Of a DNA stretch of 64,000 nt, positions 1-13,000 are shown piece after piece. Location of the stretch: NCBI GenBank assembly GCA_013397115.1, contig VWZW01007171.1, positions 1,554,661 to 1,618,660 on the forward strand. Direction: 5' to 3'. Below the pieces are notes generated by a model, which saw only the letters and a list, made by a program, of their open reading frames with translations, had not been told where the DNA came from and did no database searches. This DNA is from Edolisoma coerulescens. Its lineage: Eukaryota; Chordata; Aves; Passeriformes; Campephagidae. Both the position numbers and the translations under genes were made by a program. Position 1 is the stretch's first letter, and each line of letters opens with the position of its first letter.

Positions 1-3000
1 CGTGCCTGCAGACCTCTGTACTGCTGTTAGGCTGGGTTCTCATGGGAGGTGGCTACCACCACCCTGAGATCTGCACCCTTTTCTCCCTCTTGCCCCTTTC
101 CCGCTCCTCTTGCTTTGCAGATTTTAGTTTATAGCAGAGATAAACACAGATCACAGCAAAGTCAATAGCATCATTTAAAGATGGGATAAATATTATGCAG
201 TGATATTTGTGCATATGAACTTAACAGACAATGGTTATGCAGTACTTACACTAATTAACATGCTCCAATCAGTATTTTCATAAACTGAAACAAGTAACGG
301 GGACTTTGAACAAATCACGGTGGAAAGTACTAAGGGGAAAAGTGTGATGGAAATCATCCTTCCAGACATCTTCAGTCTTGCTACCTGCTGCACTGGAGAG
401 AGAATTCAGAAGACTCTTCCTGCTTTTCCTATCTGCCTACATGTACGTCTTGTTTCCTTCCTTCCTCTCACACTTCCTCTCCCTCTCTTTCTCTGTCTTC
501 CCCCCTTTTGCTTTCTCTCTTCCCTTCCCTTTCTCCCTCCCTTAACTCTCCTTCCATCACCCTGGTTTTATTCTACCTGAGAAGTAACTTGCACTCTTAT
601 AATTGATGTAAGCCACCAGCTACGAACCACCCTAATAAATCTTTGTGCATATGAAACTTGACATTTTTTTTGCAGTGGCACCATTCAACAATAAGGCGCT
701 CCTTAAATGTGGAGCTCCGCAGTTTTAAAGTCAATCTGATGTGTTTTACAAGAGAAAAAGCATGTTCACTTTAGAAACAGCTGTGGGATTTGAAAATACT
801 ACCTTTCTCCCAAACTCCAGCTGTTTATTACTGATCAGTACTGGGAAGAATGGGTATCTGGGAGTGCTGCTCACAATATGCCTGACTGAGTGCAGTTCAA
901 ACCTTCCAAGAGATGTTACAAGGCTGTGTCGTTGTCAAGCCACAGCTGCACCCTTTGAAGCAGCTTTTGGCTCCAGAAATAGCCCCTTTCAGCAAGAAAT
1001 TGTTTCCCAATTAACACAAGACTTTATTAGGACAACATCAACATACCTGATCTATTCCCATGGTAAGTCACTGCTGAAAACAATTCAAACTAAATGTGAA
1101 CATCTCAGTGAGTGTGTACCAAAGTGGATCTATACTCTATCCCATTGTCCTCCTGTGGGGTCTGTCAATCCCAAATCCAAGGACTGAAATGAGTACCTGA
1201 GCACATCTGCTTCTTAGACTGCTCTAATTTAATTAAAAGACCTCTTGTGATCCTACCTGTAAACTCTCGAAGTTAGGCAGTTGCTACCTGTGAGATGTTT
1301 GGTCCTCCACAGTGTGGAAGGAAGCCCACTAATACCAGGGGTTTACATCATCCTGAAAGACTAACTGATTTAGGGAAGCAATACAGAAAATACAAGCATT
1401 GATCCAGAAACTGATTTCAGCCTGCTAATAAGAGTCAGTTAGACACAAGTTTACATGTGAAATGCTGCAACTGCTGCGAACGTTCTTCCCCTCCCTCCAA
1501 AATTTGTTTACGCTGTCCAGTGAGAGGCTCAGTGTTATTGGAACTACTGTGTTTAAACAGTTTAAACCTTTTCTAAAAGATTAATCTCATTGGAGGACTT
1601 CTTGTAAACTAATAGTATTTTGGTGGAGGTTATGAGCTGTGTTGTGTGTCCCCAACCAAAGCACATAGCTTTGGTGGGCATTAGCACAGGGCTGAGCGTC
1701 AGCCACAGGCAACAAGGAAATATCCAGACAAAGAAGATGCCAAACATCAAGGGATCTGTTTTAAGTATGGATAGATGGACACACTCCTCTTTCATGTGCT
1801 TGATGCTGTGATATGTAGACTTCAATGTGGGTATCTAAAAGTCAGAAGATATTGTACCAGATTGCCTTCAGTCTCTCTTCCAGTCAGTGAACATCTCCAA
1901 AAGGTGGTTCATCCCATCATTAAGTAGATGTCTATGATGGGTTATGCAAAACCTTCTTTGGAAGTTTTTTTATTCAAAATTAATTATAATCTGAGCCTGG
2001 AATGACTAGTTTACTCACGTAAAGATGGGTTGAGATGAATTCCAGAAACCACAGTTTTTTATATTTTCCTTTTTTTCTTTTTGCATGCAATCTTCCCTTC
2101 TATTGCGCGTGAAATTATTTGAATGTGCTTCTGAGAGATATTATAAGGTATGCCAGCATTTCCAAAATTTGTGGAAAATTTCAATCAAAGAAAATTAAAA
2201 GGTGAGGAGAGGTTATTCTTCAGAGATTTGCATCTCACATTGTCTTCAGCTAAGTTACGGCCACAGTTCTCTGCACAGGTATGTGATTTTTAGAGGTGCA
2301 GTCAATGGTGAACCATACTGCTGTTAATTTACAGAATAAATATGAAAAGGAAGTGCTTTTATTTGCAGTGACTGTTTCTGATTCCCAAGCTCTGGGTCAT
2401 TTTAATTTTAGCTCTCCAAAATTAGACATAGAAATGTTAACATTAGGATTTCCGCTATCCAAAGTTTAAGGAGTTTATCCAAGATTCTCTTTCTTTTCTT
2501 TCTTTCTATTAATTTCCATGTCCATACCATTATTTGAAATGCTTCTCATTCTAGTTTCAGTAAAGCAAAGAAACATTCAGGAAATATAAAAACCCCACAT
2601 TTATTTTGACAATTCATATATGACATTAGCTTTTGAAAAAATTAGATTGGTGGTTTATTTACAGCTTTGATAATCTTGGTCTATTACCTCTGCCATGTTC
2701 ATCTAAAATTTTTTGTTATTATAAAAATTTAGATAAGGAATTAAATTAGGAGGAATTTCATTGATTCAAAAGAAAAGTAATTCAATCACGCTGACTGAAA
2801 GAGATATATGACAAAGATTTAGCCATCGAAGTTGTTTTGAATGGGCCTTTATGGGCATATAGTGCTGCTCAGTGCATAAACAATATCTGATTTCCTCTCC
2901 TTGGAGAGAATTGTGCCAGGCACCTCCAACACCTTTTGAAGCAGTATTTTGCCCTCTCACATCATCTGGGTCGTGACTACATTTGAAAATTGGAAGCATT

Positions 3001-3533
3001 GGTTTGGCTTCTTATTACAGTTCTGATTTGTGCAAAGGACCACTCCTCCAATCAGTAAGACACAAATGCATTCAGATGTATCAGATTAAAATTCTCCTGT
3101 TGCAAGTAAAGTGGTATCATATTGTAACAGCAGCATCAAATGTCATAGTACTAAAGGTTTGCTGAGTATGTCATATGTATGTGCAGATGACATTCTGCTC
3201 CCTTCTCTCTTTGGTCACTCTCTTCCTGCAATCTGCCAAATGAGTCGGCAAAATTCTTTCTCTGAGAAAGCAACTTACTCAGTTGTAATACCCTGCCTTC
3301 TTCAGGCTATTTCAGCTCAAAGAACATCTGTATTCAGCATAGATTATTTCTGTTGGAATGAAGGAATGAGGTTTCAGTGTCTTTCTTTAGTTAGACTGAG
3401 TCATGGTTGAATGAAATCTCACAGGTGACACCATCTTTTTGTTGCACGTGCAAACATAAAAAAGCTGCAATTGATATGGGATGTCTCCAGTCAAAGTAAC
3501 AGGAGGAATCCTAGTATAAACTTGTATTTTCCT
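1..3533. other. Intergenic, no gene recognised
   Basis: I see no conserved protein motif, paired splice sites or RNA gene here. The only compositional feature is a long pyrimidine-rich tract at about 426-570 (C/T runs on the plus strand). The short open frames are not supported by any recognisable domain. Old repeats too diverged to recognise by eye may be present. Confidence 0.5.
426..570 (+). repeat. Polypyrimidine-rich low-complexity tract
   Basis: About 145 bases consist mostly of C and T (TTCC, CTCTCC and TTTCTC words) with few purines. It is an imperfect mixture, not a regular microsatellite. An 86-codon open frame runs through it only because such sequence lacks stop codons. Confidence 0.7.
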
Positions 3534-4085
3534 AGAATCACAGAATCATAGTACAGCACGTCTTAGAAGATCAGATGGTATGAGAGCAAGATGAGATTAT
3601 CGAGCACCCTGTCCAATCCCATCTTGAAAACCCTCAGTGATGGGGACTCGTCCATGCCCCTGGGGAGGTTGTTCCAGGGAATGATTTTTCTTAGAGTAAA
3701 AAATTTCTTCCTCTACTGACAGGAAACCTCTCCTGATGCAATTTGTATGCACTGCACCTTGTCTTCTCCATGTGGATCTTTGTGATAAGGGAGATTTCAT
3801 CCTCTTTGTAGCTGTCATTGAAGTACTGGAGTACTGTGATGACATCTCCAGAGCCTTGTCTTTTTCAGGGAAAAGGTACCTAACTCCTTCAGTCCTTTCT
3901 TGTAGGGCAGGTTCACCAGCCCTTTGATCATCTTTGTGGGCCTCCTCTGGACTCCCTACACTCTGTCCATATGTTCCTTGAATTGTAGGGACCAGTGCTG
4001 CATGCAGTACTCCAGGTGCAGCCTGACATGTGTTGACTATAGTAGGATGCTCACATCCCTGTCTCTGCCAGCAGCCTTTTTAGAG
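3534..4085 (-). mobile_element. CR1 LINE 3' fragment
   Basis: The plus strand opens with AGAATCACAGAATCATAG, the reverse complement of the ATTCTGTGATTCTATG-type tail that ends avian CR1 elements. The CR1 3' region then follows in reverse order: 'cctggggaggttgttcca' at about 3659, 'gatgacatctccagagcc' at about 3838, 'tgggcctcctctggactcc' at about 3937 and 'gcagtactccaggtgcag' at about 4005. The element therefore lies on the minus strand with its 3' end at 3534. It is 5'-truncated, as usual for CR1. The inner end is uncertain by a few tens of bases. Confidence 0.92.
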
Positions 4086-7000
4086 CTGCTGAAGTTGTTA
4101 GTCCTGAATTAATTACTATGCCAGTTATCCTGGAAGAGGATTTTGGCATGAGCATCTCGAACAATACATAGAAGAAACACAAAGTCTCATCTCTGCCATC
4201 TCCAGCAGTCATTATCTTGTAGGAGGGTTCTACTTCTGTAGTACAGGCATATTTCTAGCTCAGATATCTGTGTGAAGGGCAATTAGTTAACAAACAGAAG
4301 GGGCTTTGATTACTTAGAGATTATGCTGCCTGGGAAGTGTAGCTGTGGGGGAGCGTGAGTGTTGTGAACCTGGAGAGATCTGTGCTACACTAAGAATGAA
4401 GAGGCCACTGCTTTGAGCTTTTTATTTCTTTTTCCTGTGAAGAACTGTCTTTTCTGAGTAAAACCCACAATTAATCCTGAACCTTTTCTGGTATAGATTC
4501 CATCCAGACACTATTAAAAAGGAAAAAAACCCTGAGTAAGTCCTATCAAAGGATCATTCACCTCTTCAAATCTTCCAACACACTGGTTTCTTTTATGGTA
4601 TTTTTGGTCTTCTCTTTTTTGACAAGGTATGAGCTCTTGCTTTCTTTTATCATTTTCCAGGGCAGGGCTAACACTCTGCCAAGAGCTAGACAGTGCCATT
4701 TTCTTGGCAGTTTGCTGTTTTAATTTTTTCTTCTCGTTAATATGGACTCATTTTAACACTTTTTATGTGTTATTAGTCTGTGGTTTTCATTATTATTTTT
4801 TTAAATGCCATACTATTTCATTGTGATATTTTCAAAGTGCTGCTTATTGTTAACATCAGAACAATAATTTTAACATTGACCAAATTTTGAAGTCCTTCCT
4901 GATCAGAGCAGGTGAAATATCCCTGTCTGTCATGGAAATAACTTTTGGATGACCAAATAATTAAAGTAAGATAGGGTCTTACATGTATCATGAAAGTCAG
5001 TAGCTTGACAGAGGAGCGAGATTGTCCTGGTGACCTGATGGAGAGGCTGTAGAGAATCCATGCCTTAGATACAAATCTATAAAGCATCAGACTTCATTGG
5101 TACTACCACTTGTGTATTTTTTGCTTGATTTTCTGATCTTTCCTCTTCTGGTTCAGCTGCTCAAAATACATTATTCACAGTGACAGTGTTAGTAATCCAT
5201 CCCCACCCTGCACGTACCTGGGCTTTTCTGCAGGTATCCTTTTGAAGCTGGTTGTTGCAGTTTTCCTTGTTGTGGTAGGGAAAATCTGCTCTTTGACTCA
5301 TACTGTAAGATCCTGTTCATTATGCACTTCTATTCTCAAAGACTTGGTTCTCTAGTCCATAATAGCCAAGGCCTTGACTTTGTCAGGAGTTAGTCTTTTA
5401 TTCACTTGTACTTTTGGGACCAAGTGGGTAAGTAAGGTTGCAGCAAGTTTTCAGCATGACCCCATGTTGACCTCCCTCAATAATCCCCCAAACTCATATC
5501 AGATCTCTCCCATGGTGTTTCTTTCCATCAGCAAGAGATGAAACCAGATACAGAATTCTGAACATATGAAAGCTTCCCCTTTTAAACTGTTTTAGAGACT
5601 TGCATCTCAGTCTGAAGCAGGAGCAGCAGCTGCCTTTATTCTATTTATTAGAAATAACTGTCTTTTTGTAGTCTGAAAAAGGCCTGGTATCTAATTTTGC
5701 TCTTGTTGGCTACGTTTTTTCAGTATGTCTAGTCAGACAACACCCATGAATGCATTTAATAAAAGAATTAATGAATTTAGAGAGCAGTGAGGAAAATTTA
5801 GGATGGATATTGTGGAAATACCTTCTAGTGGGAATATTTAGACATGGGATTAGGTTGCCTAGGAGGGTGAAAGAATCTCCATCTCCATAAACTTGCAGAC
5901 TCTTGTTTGACAAATGTCTGCCAGGAGTTATTTAGCTGATCCTGTCTTATACAGACAGCTAAGTAATATGACCTTTAAAGTCCTTCCCAGTTCTATTTCT
6001 TGTGCTTGCTAAGAAAGAACAGCATGTATGAATTAGGAGCCAGAAACACTCATGCCTCATCCAAGATTCTGCAACATTCTTAATAACAGGGCTGTATAGC
6101 AGGGACTAAAACATTCATCGTCATGAAGCCTCAAGGTGGTCTGCAATAATCATGTGCGCTTTAGAATACAGAGGAAGGATCACCATTAATACAGAAGATA
6201 AACTTATTTTTAGACATATAAAAGGACATGTTGTTAGTAGCCTAGCAACAGGCTCATCATCCAACACTGTAGTGCATTTAGAGACACGCAGATGTGCTTG
6301 AATGAATAATTTGTAGATAGAAGAAGTAAAAATAAACTGGAAGCTCTCCTGCTTGCTCATCTTCATCAACATCAGCAGCATAAATTGTGTAAGTTTCCGT
6401 AGGGTGTGTTCTGTGGGCTGTTTTCATGTCAGCCAGGAAGACTTGCTGATTTCCAACATTATCTTCAGACGTGGTGGGATAATGTCAGTAATGAGGATAC
6501 TGTGGAGTAACTGAAAAAATACCTCCTCATAAATGAGATCCTGGATCTAAAGACCATTCATTTGTTCCTTTGTTCCCTTAATTGAGTAGCAGTGTTTTCC
6601 CAAGCAGTCATGGCAAAGCAATGGCTTTTTTTTCATTTTTGAAAATCTGATTGTTTTTGTTCAAAAGGGGNAGAAATGCACCGTGACAGAATCTAGACGC
6701 AAATGAGCCATTGTCATAACCAGTGACATACTGTGGGGTCCAGATCCTTCTCAGATGGCTGCATGCAGTTTGTAGTACATAAGGGCAGGAATGAAAATAA
6801 TCTTGTTTTGCTGTGGAAGACTATAGCAATGACTCTGAACAAAGCTTTGCAGCAAGTCTGAGGATGTGGTATATAATTTTTACAACATCCTTTGTGGAAA
6901 ATAAATCATGTTTTGGAGAAGCTAGTGCTAGGGGTGAATGCAGGGAAAGAATGTAGCCACTCGACTGTGAGGAATTTCCAAGGGATTTTAAAAGGTTGTG

Positions 7001-10000
7001 TCTAGAGGAGCTGGACAAAGAGACAACCACTTCCTTCTTTCCCTCTTATTCTAACACACAATTAAGGAAAGTAAAAGAACATTGTTTAAGATATCAGTGA
7101 CAGCCTCCCCTGAGATGCATGAAACCAAAACACAGGCAATCATCAAATTAATGACCTTTCTAGCCAGAGAAAGGAGGGGATACAAATGCTGAGTAAAAGA
7201 CTTGTAATTCCTCCCTTCAGTCACCATGCAGTGTATGTGCATCCATAGCCAAGACATGACTTGCTGCCTTTACAAGCAGGCTTTAGGAAGGGTGGCAGGA
7301 GGCAGGACTAGGGAGCCATTGCCAGGTGCTTCAAAGGGAGTTTCACCTTTAGGCACTGAGGAAAGTTATGCTTCAGGAGCTGCGCCCACATCATTCAACA
7401 ACAGGTCAACACGTGGCTTGGCTACAGTGTCTGTCTTGGCTACAGTAGCTTTGTTAGCAACATTTTATTGTCTAATGACAGCGATCCCAAGCTGTCAAAA
7501 CTCTCCTTACATCTTCAGTTTTGAAGCTGTACTGAAATTAGCACTGGAACCCTTTTTATTCAAGCCAGAATTTACATATTCTGCATTTAACTCTCCCTTA
7601 CTTGCGATGGCTGTCAGAGCCAATTTGGTTGCTGTCCTAAATGAACTAGGATCACAGAAATTGATCTTAAAAAGCCACGAACCTCTCCCAGGCATAGGAT
7701 GTGGTTTTGGACAACCGAGAAAATTGGAAATTTGTACTCTGTGTGTGTGCACTAATTATATTGAAACAGGTACAGTCAAAGTGATATAAAAAACAATACA
7801 GTCAAGCATATACGTCCTTTTGGGTAGCTAAAGGTATACCAACACAAAACTGCTTACATGAAAACAAGTAAACTATACCACAGCTCGATTTTATTTCCAG
7901 CTACTTTCCTTCACAGCTTCTGCCATATATGTGAGTAAATGGCACCCTGAAAAAACTGTCTGAGAAAACTAAAACTACCTTAGACTTCATATTCAGTCTG
8001 ATTCAGCATTATTTGCAGGAAATTGTGCATGGGTCCAATAGGAAAATGTGGGACAGTCTGACAAATCTCACATGCCTTGGAGTTTCAGACTTTGATCTCA
8101 GAGTATTTTTGTGGCTTTCCACACCAGCCCATTGGGTAGCAGGGAAGCAGTAGTCTGGCAAGTATAGGCAGCAAAGACTTTCCAATGCAACACATTAACT
8201 TTAGAAAGCATGTGCAGAGCCTGCTGGAAATGAACTAAAATGTTCTCCCTTTTTACTCCTGGTGCCATTTTAAATCTGACACCCTTTATTTTTGAGGTAT
8301 CTCTTCCTTCCATAGTGAAGAACTTAAGACTCATCTCTGACCATGCCATGTAGTTCATTAGAAGAGGAATCCTGCTTGTCATCACTATCATATTCTTTTA
8401 TTAGTTTATAGCTTTGTTTACAGGAAATTTATCTTACATATATCTCTCTTTTACTCAAAAAACTCATGTGCAATCCTTGCAGAAATATTGAGTCCTCCTA
8501 TAAGGGATGCAGCAGTATCATTAGAGGATATTTTTACAAGACAGTTTATATACAGGAAGGTAAATGTAGTAGATCTGGTTAGATGCATTTGGGACTTGCA
8601 GACTGAAGTTAATGTGTATAGCCAGCAGCACTCCTTGGGAGCTGACATGTTTTCTTGTGTTTCAGAAGAGGGTGACATCTGCAAGGGAGTATGAGTACGA
8701 CTCTGGTCAAAATTTGATTGGCAAAATATGTTGTGAGAGGCAAGTCTGTACTTGGGAGCAAGGTCAATCCAGCTCTAGAGATGCAGTAGGGATTGATCCT
8801 GCCCTATGCTTAAGTGCACCTTAGGAACAGTAATTCATTTGAGTTCATCTGTTCCTGTTGTTTCTCGGGAGGGACAGAAGGATGTGACTTCATTCACAGG
8901 TACCAAAGGATTTGACCTGCTCAACATACATCATCTTGTTTTCACATTTGCATCAACTCTCGGTAAACTTTGGTGCCATTCTGACAACAACTGTCTCATA
9001 GTTAGGTCTTTTAGCCTCCATTAGATGGCAAATATTCTTATCTAAAAAGGTTTTTGTCATCTAAACCAGATGGTATGATTAATTCTGCTATGAATGTTTT
9101 TAAATGTAGAAAGTATAAAGACATGATATATTCAGAAGAATGACTGGAAGAAATCATATATGACTAAGAGGTTCTAGGGAGATCCTATATATAATTTTTA
9201 TACTTGATTTCAGCAGGGATGACTGTAATTTTATTTTCTAGTTGGTTTTTTTGGCTGTATAAATGCACTAGAGTTATTCAGCTGAATATACAAAACATGA
9301 ACTCATTTTAACACAGGGAGTTACAGGTAGCAAGACCCATTGTAGGACTTTGCAGACCTTGCCATGAGTTAGGTGGTTGAAGAAACCTGAACCATAGAGC
9401 ACTGTTATGAGGTGCCTCTGCACCTGGCAGGCTGCAAAGGACATGTGTCAAGGCCCGCACAAGCCAACGAGCAAATCTTGAAGTCTGCTTTAATTCTCTT
9501 CTAGAACTGTTCATTAATCTTCACTTATACAGAAACTTTGTTAATTCTAGCCTTCCACTCAGGGAACTATCTTGATTTTATTCCTGTCAGATGCCTGACA
9601 CTCCTGATCATGGATTCAGTGATTGCTGACAGCCAAAGATTGAATAGAAATATAGTTAATGTCCTTAACTCACCTGAATACCTTCTACAAGTCTTTCAAA
9701 GGTACAGCTTTCCACTGAGGTTATACTTAACTCCCTTTTGGTATTTATTTGAAGGTGCCAAGCAGAAGATTAGGACTACTCAGTCTAGAGGCATTTTCCC
9801 TGTCAATTCTAAGGAGATAGATACTTCAGGGATCCTGGAAAAGTCTGGTTAAGAAGATAAGTAAACAGTGCTCCTGCCCAGCCGGCTTCCAGAATTCACT
9901 TCTTCCTTGGATTTTCCTGACTGAAACCTTCAAAGTCAGGCTCAGTGTGATTGCACAGCTGCTTGCACATCCCATAACCATACCCCAACAATATAAGACT

Positions 10001-13000
10001 GGAAGTCTTGCAGAATTTTCTTCATAAACAATGATGAGCCAGACAGCAGCTTCAGTGTTTCCTTCTGCTCCACTTTTGAAGCATGAGGAGGGTACCAGCT
10101 CGACTCAGGACCTGTGGCTGACTACAAACCCCCATACTCTGGTACACTGCTCTCCTGAAATGTTTTAAATGCTGCAGCCTGGGCTTTAGTATGCTATTTA
10201 TTACTAGACTTACAGGAATGTTGCAAAGGCTGAAAACAACATTTTTGTAGAAGTGTTTCTGTGTGCATGTTGAAATCAGAAGAAAAAAGAGGATGCCAAG
10301 GGAGGTTAGAATGCCACACTTAATACGTTGAAGTATAAGAGTGGGTCCCTGAAAATCCTGAAATGTGAATTTCAAGGTCAGCTGTCCTAACACTCCTCCT
10401 CCTCAAAGCTTGCCATCTTTAATCTGTTTTGAAAGCAAAAATTATTGTCTTTAAATGTATATTGGCAGATTTAGGGATAAAATCTTCCTAGTAAAAATAC
10501 TTTCTTTGTGCAAGTGAAATCAACAGCCCTGACTATTCCCTGAAAAGAGGTTTGATGGTTAAAGTTCACACCTGTAGCTGCCCTTCTTTTGTTTTCTTGC
10601 TATCAGATTGAAGATGAAAATGTCTTTTTTTTTTTTTTTTTTTACCTCCGAAGGAAAAACCTAAAATCCATATATATATGTCACTTGTCTTATTTTTGTG
10701 AAGAGGCTTAAAGGAAGGGATTTTCATAAGCAGCTTAATAGCTGCCATAGAAGCCCTACAGATACACTGCCAGATAAGAAACAACAAAAATAGTCCATAA
10801 TAAAGGCAGAAAACACAGCTGGTGTCTAAGCAGAATGGAAAGAATTGATACAAAAGAATGTGAGAGCAGGAAAAATATTTCTTCCAAAGCACAATGCATC
10901 TTATTTAGCTTAATAACTACTATGGCTTATTTAACAAAGCAGTTATTTTTACCTTCTCTCCCTTCTTTGGCAAATCTAGATCTTAGGATAGAAATCAAAT
11001 GGGGGAAGTTGAATATCCATGGCAAGCAGTAACAGCTGGTAAGCTAATCTACTGAGTCAAAGTTTCTGATAAAGATGTCCCTGCATAAGCATTAGCTATA
11101 AATGTGTATAACAGGAAAACTAGTTTCAATGGCTGGGAGAGGTAGCAAGTAAAAGTTAGGAGTGGTATTTCTAATCCATCAGTTCCAACTAGGAAAAATA
11201 TCCAAAGTAGCTTTAAAAGAGTAGTCTGCAGCTGGGAGGGGATTCTTGTCTTTAAAACTGATGGAAGAAATGAGGAAGAGGATTTTGCTTTTGCTCTTGG
11301 GACCTTCAAGAAACAGACACTGTGTCACTGATCAAGAAGGTGAATTATGCATTCTGCTTTTTAAAATCTGGGTCTCTCTGCCAGTTTGTGTTGTTAGTCC
11401 CCTTTTCCAGAATACAGTTCCCCATGAGCAATGGCTTAGTGACATTCCTGTGCATATTAACCATCAGTGCTATTAAGGAAGGAGACAGGTAAAAGGGTTC
11501 TGTCATACCTGTGTTCACTGGGCCATAAAAAAAAGGTTGAAGAGACAAAACTATATAGAGGATTTATTCTTGTTTTCTTAGGTAACACTTGATCTAAATC
11601 CTCCTAGACCCACTGGAAATAGTTCTAACTGCAAGACTTAGATGTAAATATCTGTTTCATAACTGAGAATATTGGCTTGGAACAAAGAAATCAATTCAGA
11701 TTCAGGAATAAGATCTGGTATATGTTTGAAAGTGCCTTTGTAAAAATGAAGATATTTTTCAGTTACAGTCCTCTACAAAACTAGTAGGAGACAACAAAGA
11801 AAGTGTTACACCTTGAAGGGTTAAAATAAAATAAAGCTTTTAAAAATCAGATGTTAAAAGGCCTTAATTACAGTCAGAGCTATTGTGAGATGTAGCATGT
11901 CTCCGTGTGTGTGAGTGAATAATTTTTTCTGTATTTAACAGCTTACTATAAACTTCACAGTTCCCGTGTTACAATTTTTATCTGGGTTTATAAATAGAGA
12001 TTATATCTAAATGAATTATACCTGAATAATTGCAATGGGAAAATGTTTTTAAATACAGAAAATATGCACTCTTAGATTACATTGTGAATATTATGGTGTA
12101 TTAATTCAAGAGGGAAGCAAAGACTTTAATATATTTCCAGTGCTTTATTGACCCTTATTCTTGCCATCCTTCATAAATTGATTTTCATGTGAATTAAAGT
12201 GGATTTGTTGTCATGAAAGTTTTGGCTTTTTATCAAAAAAAAAATTTGTCTACAAATTATCCTTTTCAATATAAAAAGAAAAGTCTTCCTACAGAGCTTA
12301 TACATGAAAGTGTCTAAGCACAGGAGAGAAAAATAAAGAGGCTGAACACATGCAGAAGCACTTTGTTGCTTCTTCTTGGGTATTTTGAAATTCTATCAGC
12401 CTCAAATGCATATTCACCAGCCCCAGACAAGAGGATTCTGATTTCAAGCTGTTGACTGCCTGCTACACGGATCCCTGTGCCTTCCTTTAAAACACTAATC
12501 ATGCAAGTCTTCGAGACAAGCTGTTATCTGAGAGGGCTGATCTGCTCTCCACAAAGAGGCAGTGATTGTATTTCAGGCTTAGGCGTGGAGTGAGCATCCT
12601 CAGCCTGGCTGTCCCTAGCCAGGAGGTTCAGGACATGAACTGAGCTTCACCTCTGGCACCATTCATGTCATTCATGCCCCAGAGGTGCAATATGGGGTGA
12701 CTTGGAAAAGCCTCATGTCTGCCTCCCTTTTCAGACCCGCAGGTCCAAGCAATGCCTCCTCCTCCTCTCTCGGTGACTGGTGTCCTGAAAGCCATACTGA
12801 TCCAACAGGATTAAACTGAAGATCTGTCTTTTATAAGGCATTTGCCTAGGGCTGAAGGCATTATAGGCTTTGTGTGCATTAGTACATTAACAGGGCCAGG
12901 GCTGACCTCTGGTATGTGCTCACCATCTGCTGAAATGTTTGCACAGACTTTGGCCCAGTTCTGGCTTCGGTCAGCTAGTGCTTCCCAAACAGTCTCTGGA

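Noticed and set aside
7226..7789. 187-codon plus-strand open frame
   Set aside because: No domain, signal or repeat that I recognise, no splice context, and an antisense frame overlaps it. Probably chance.
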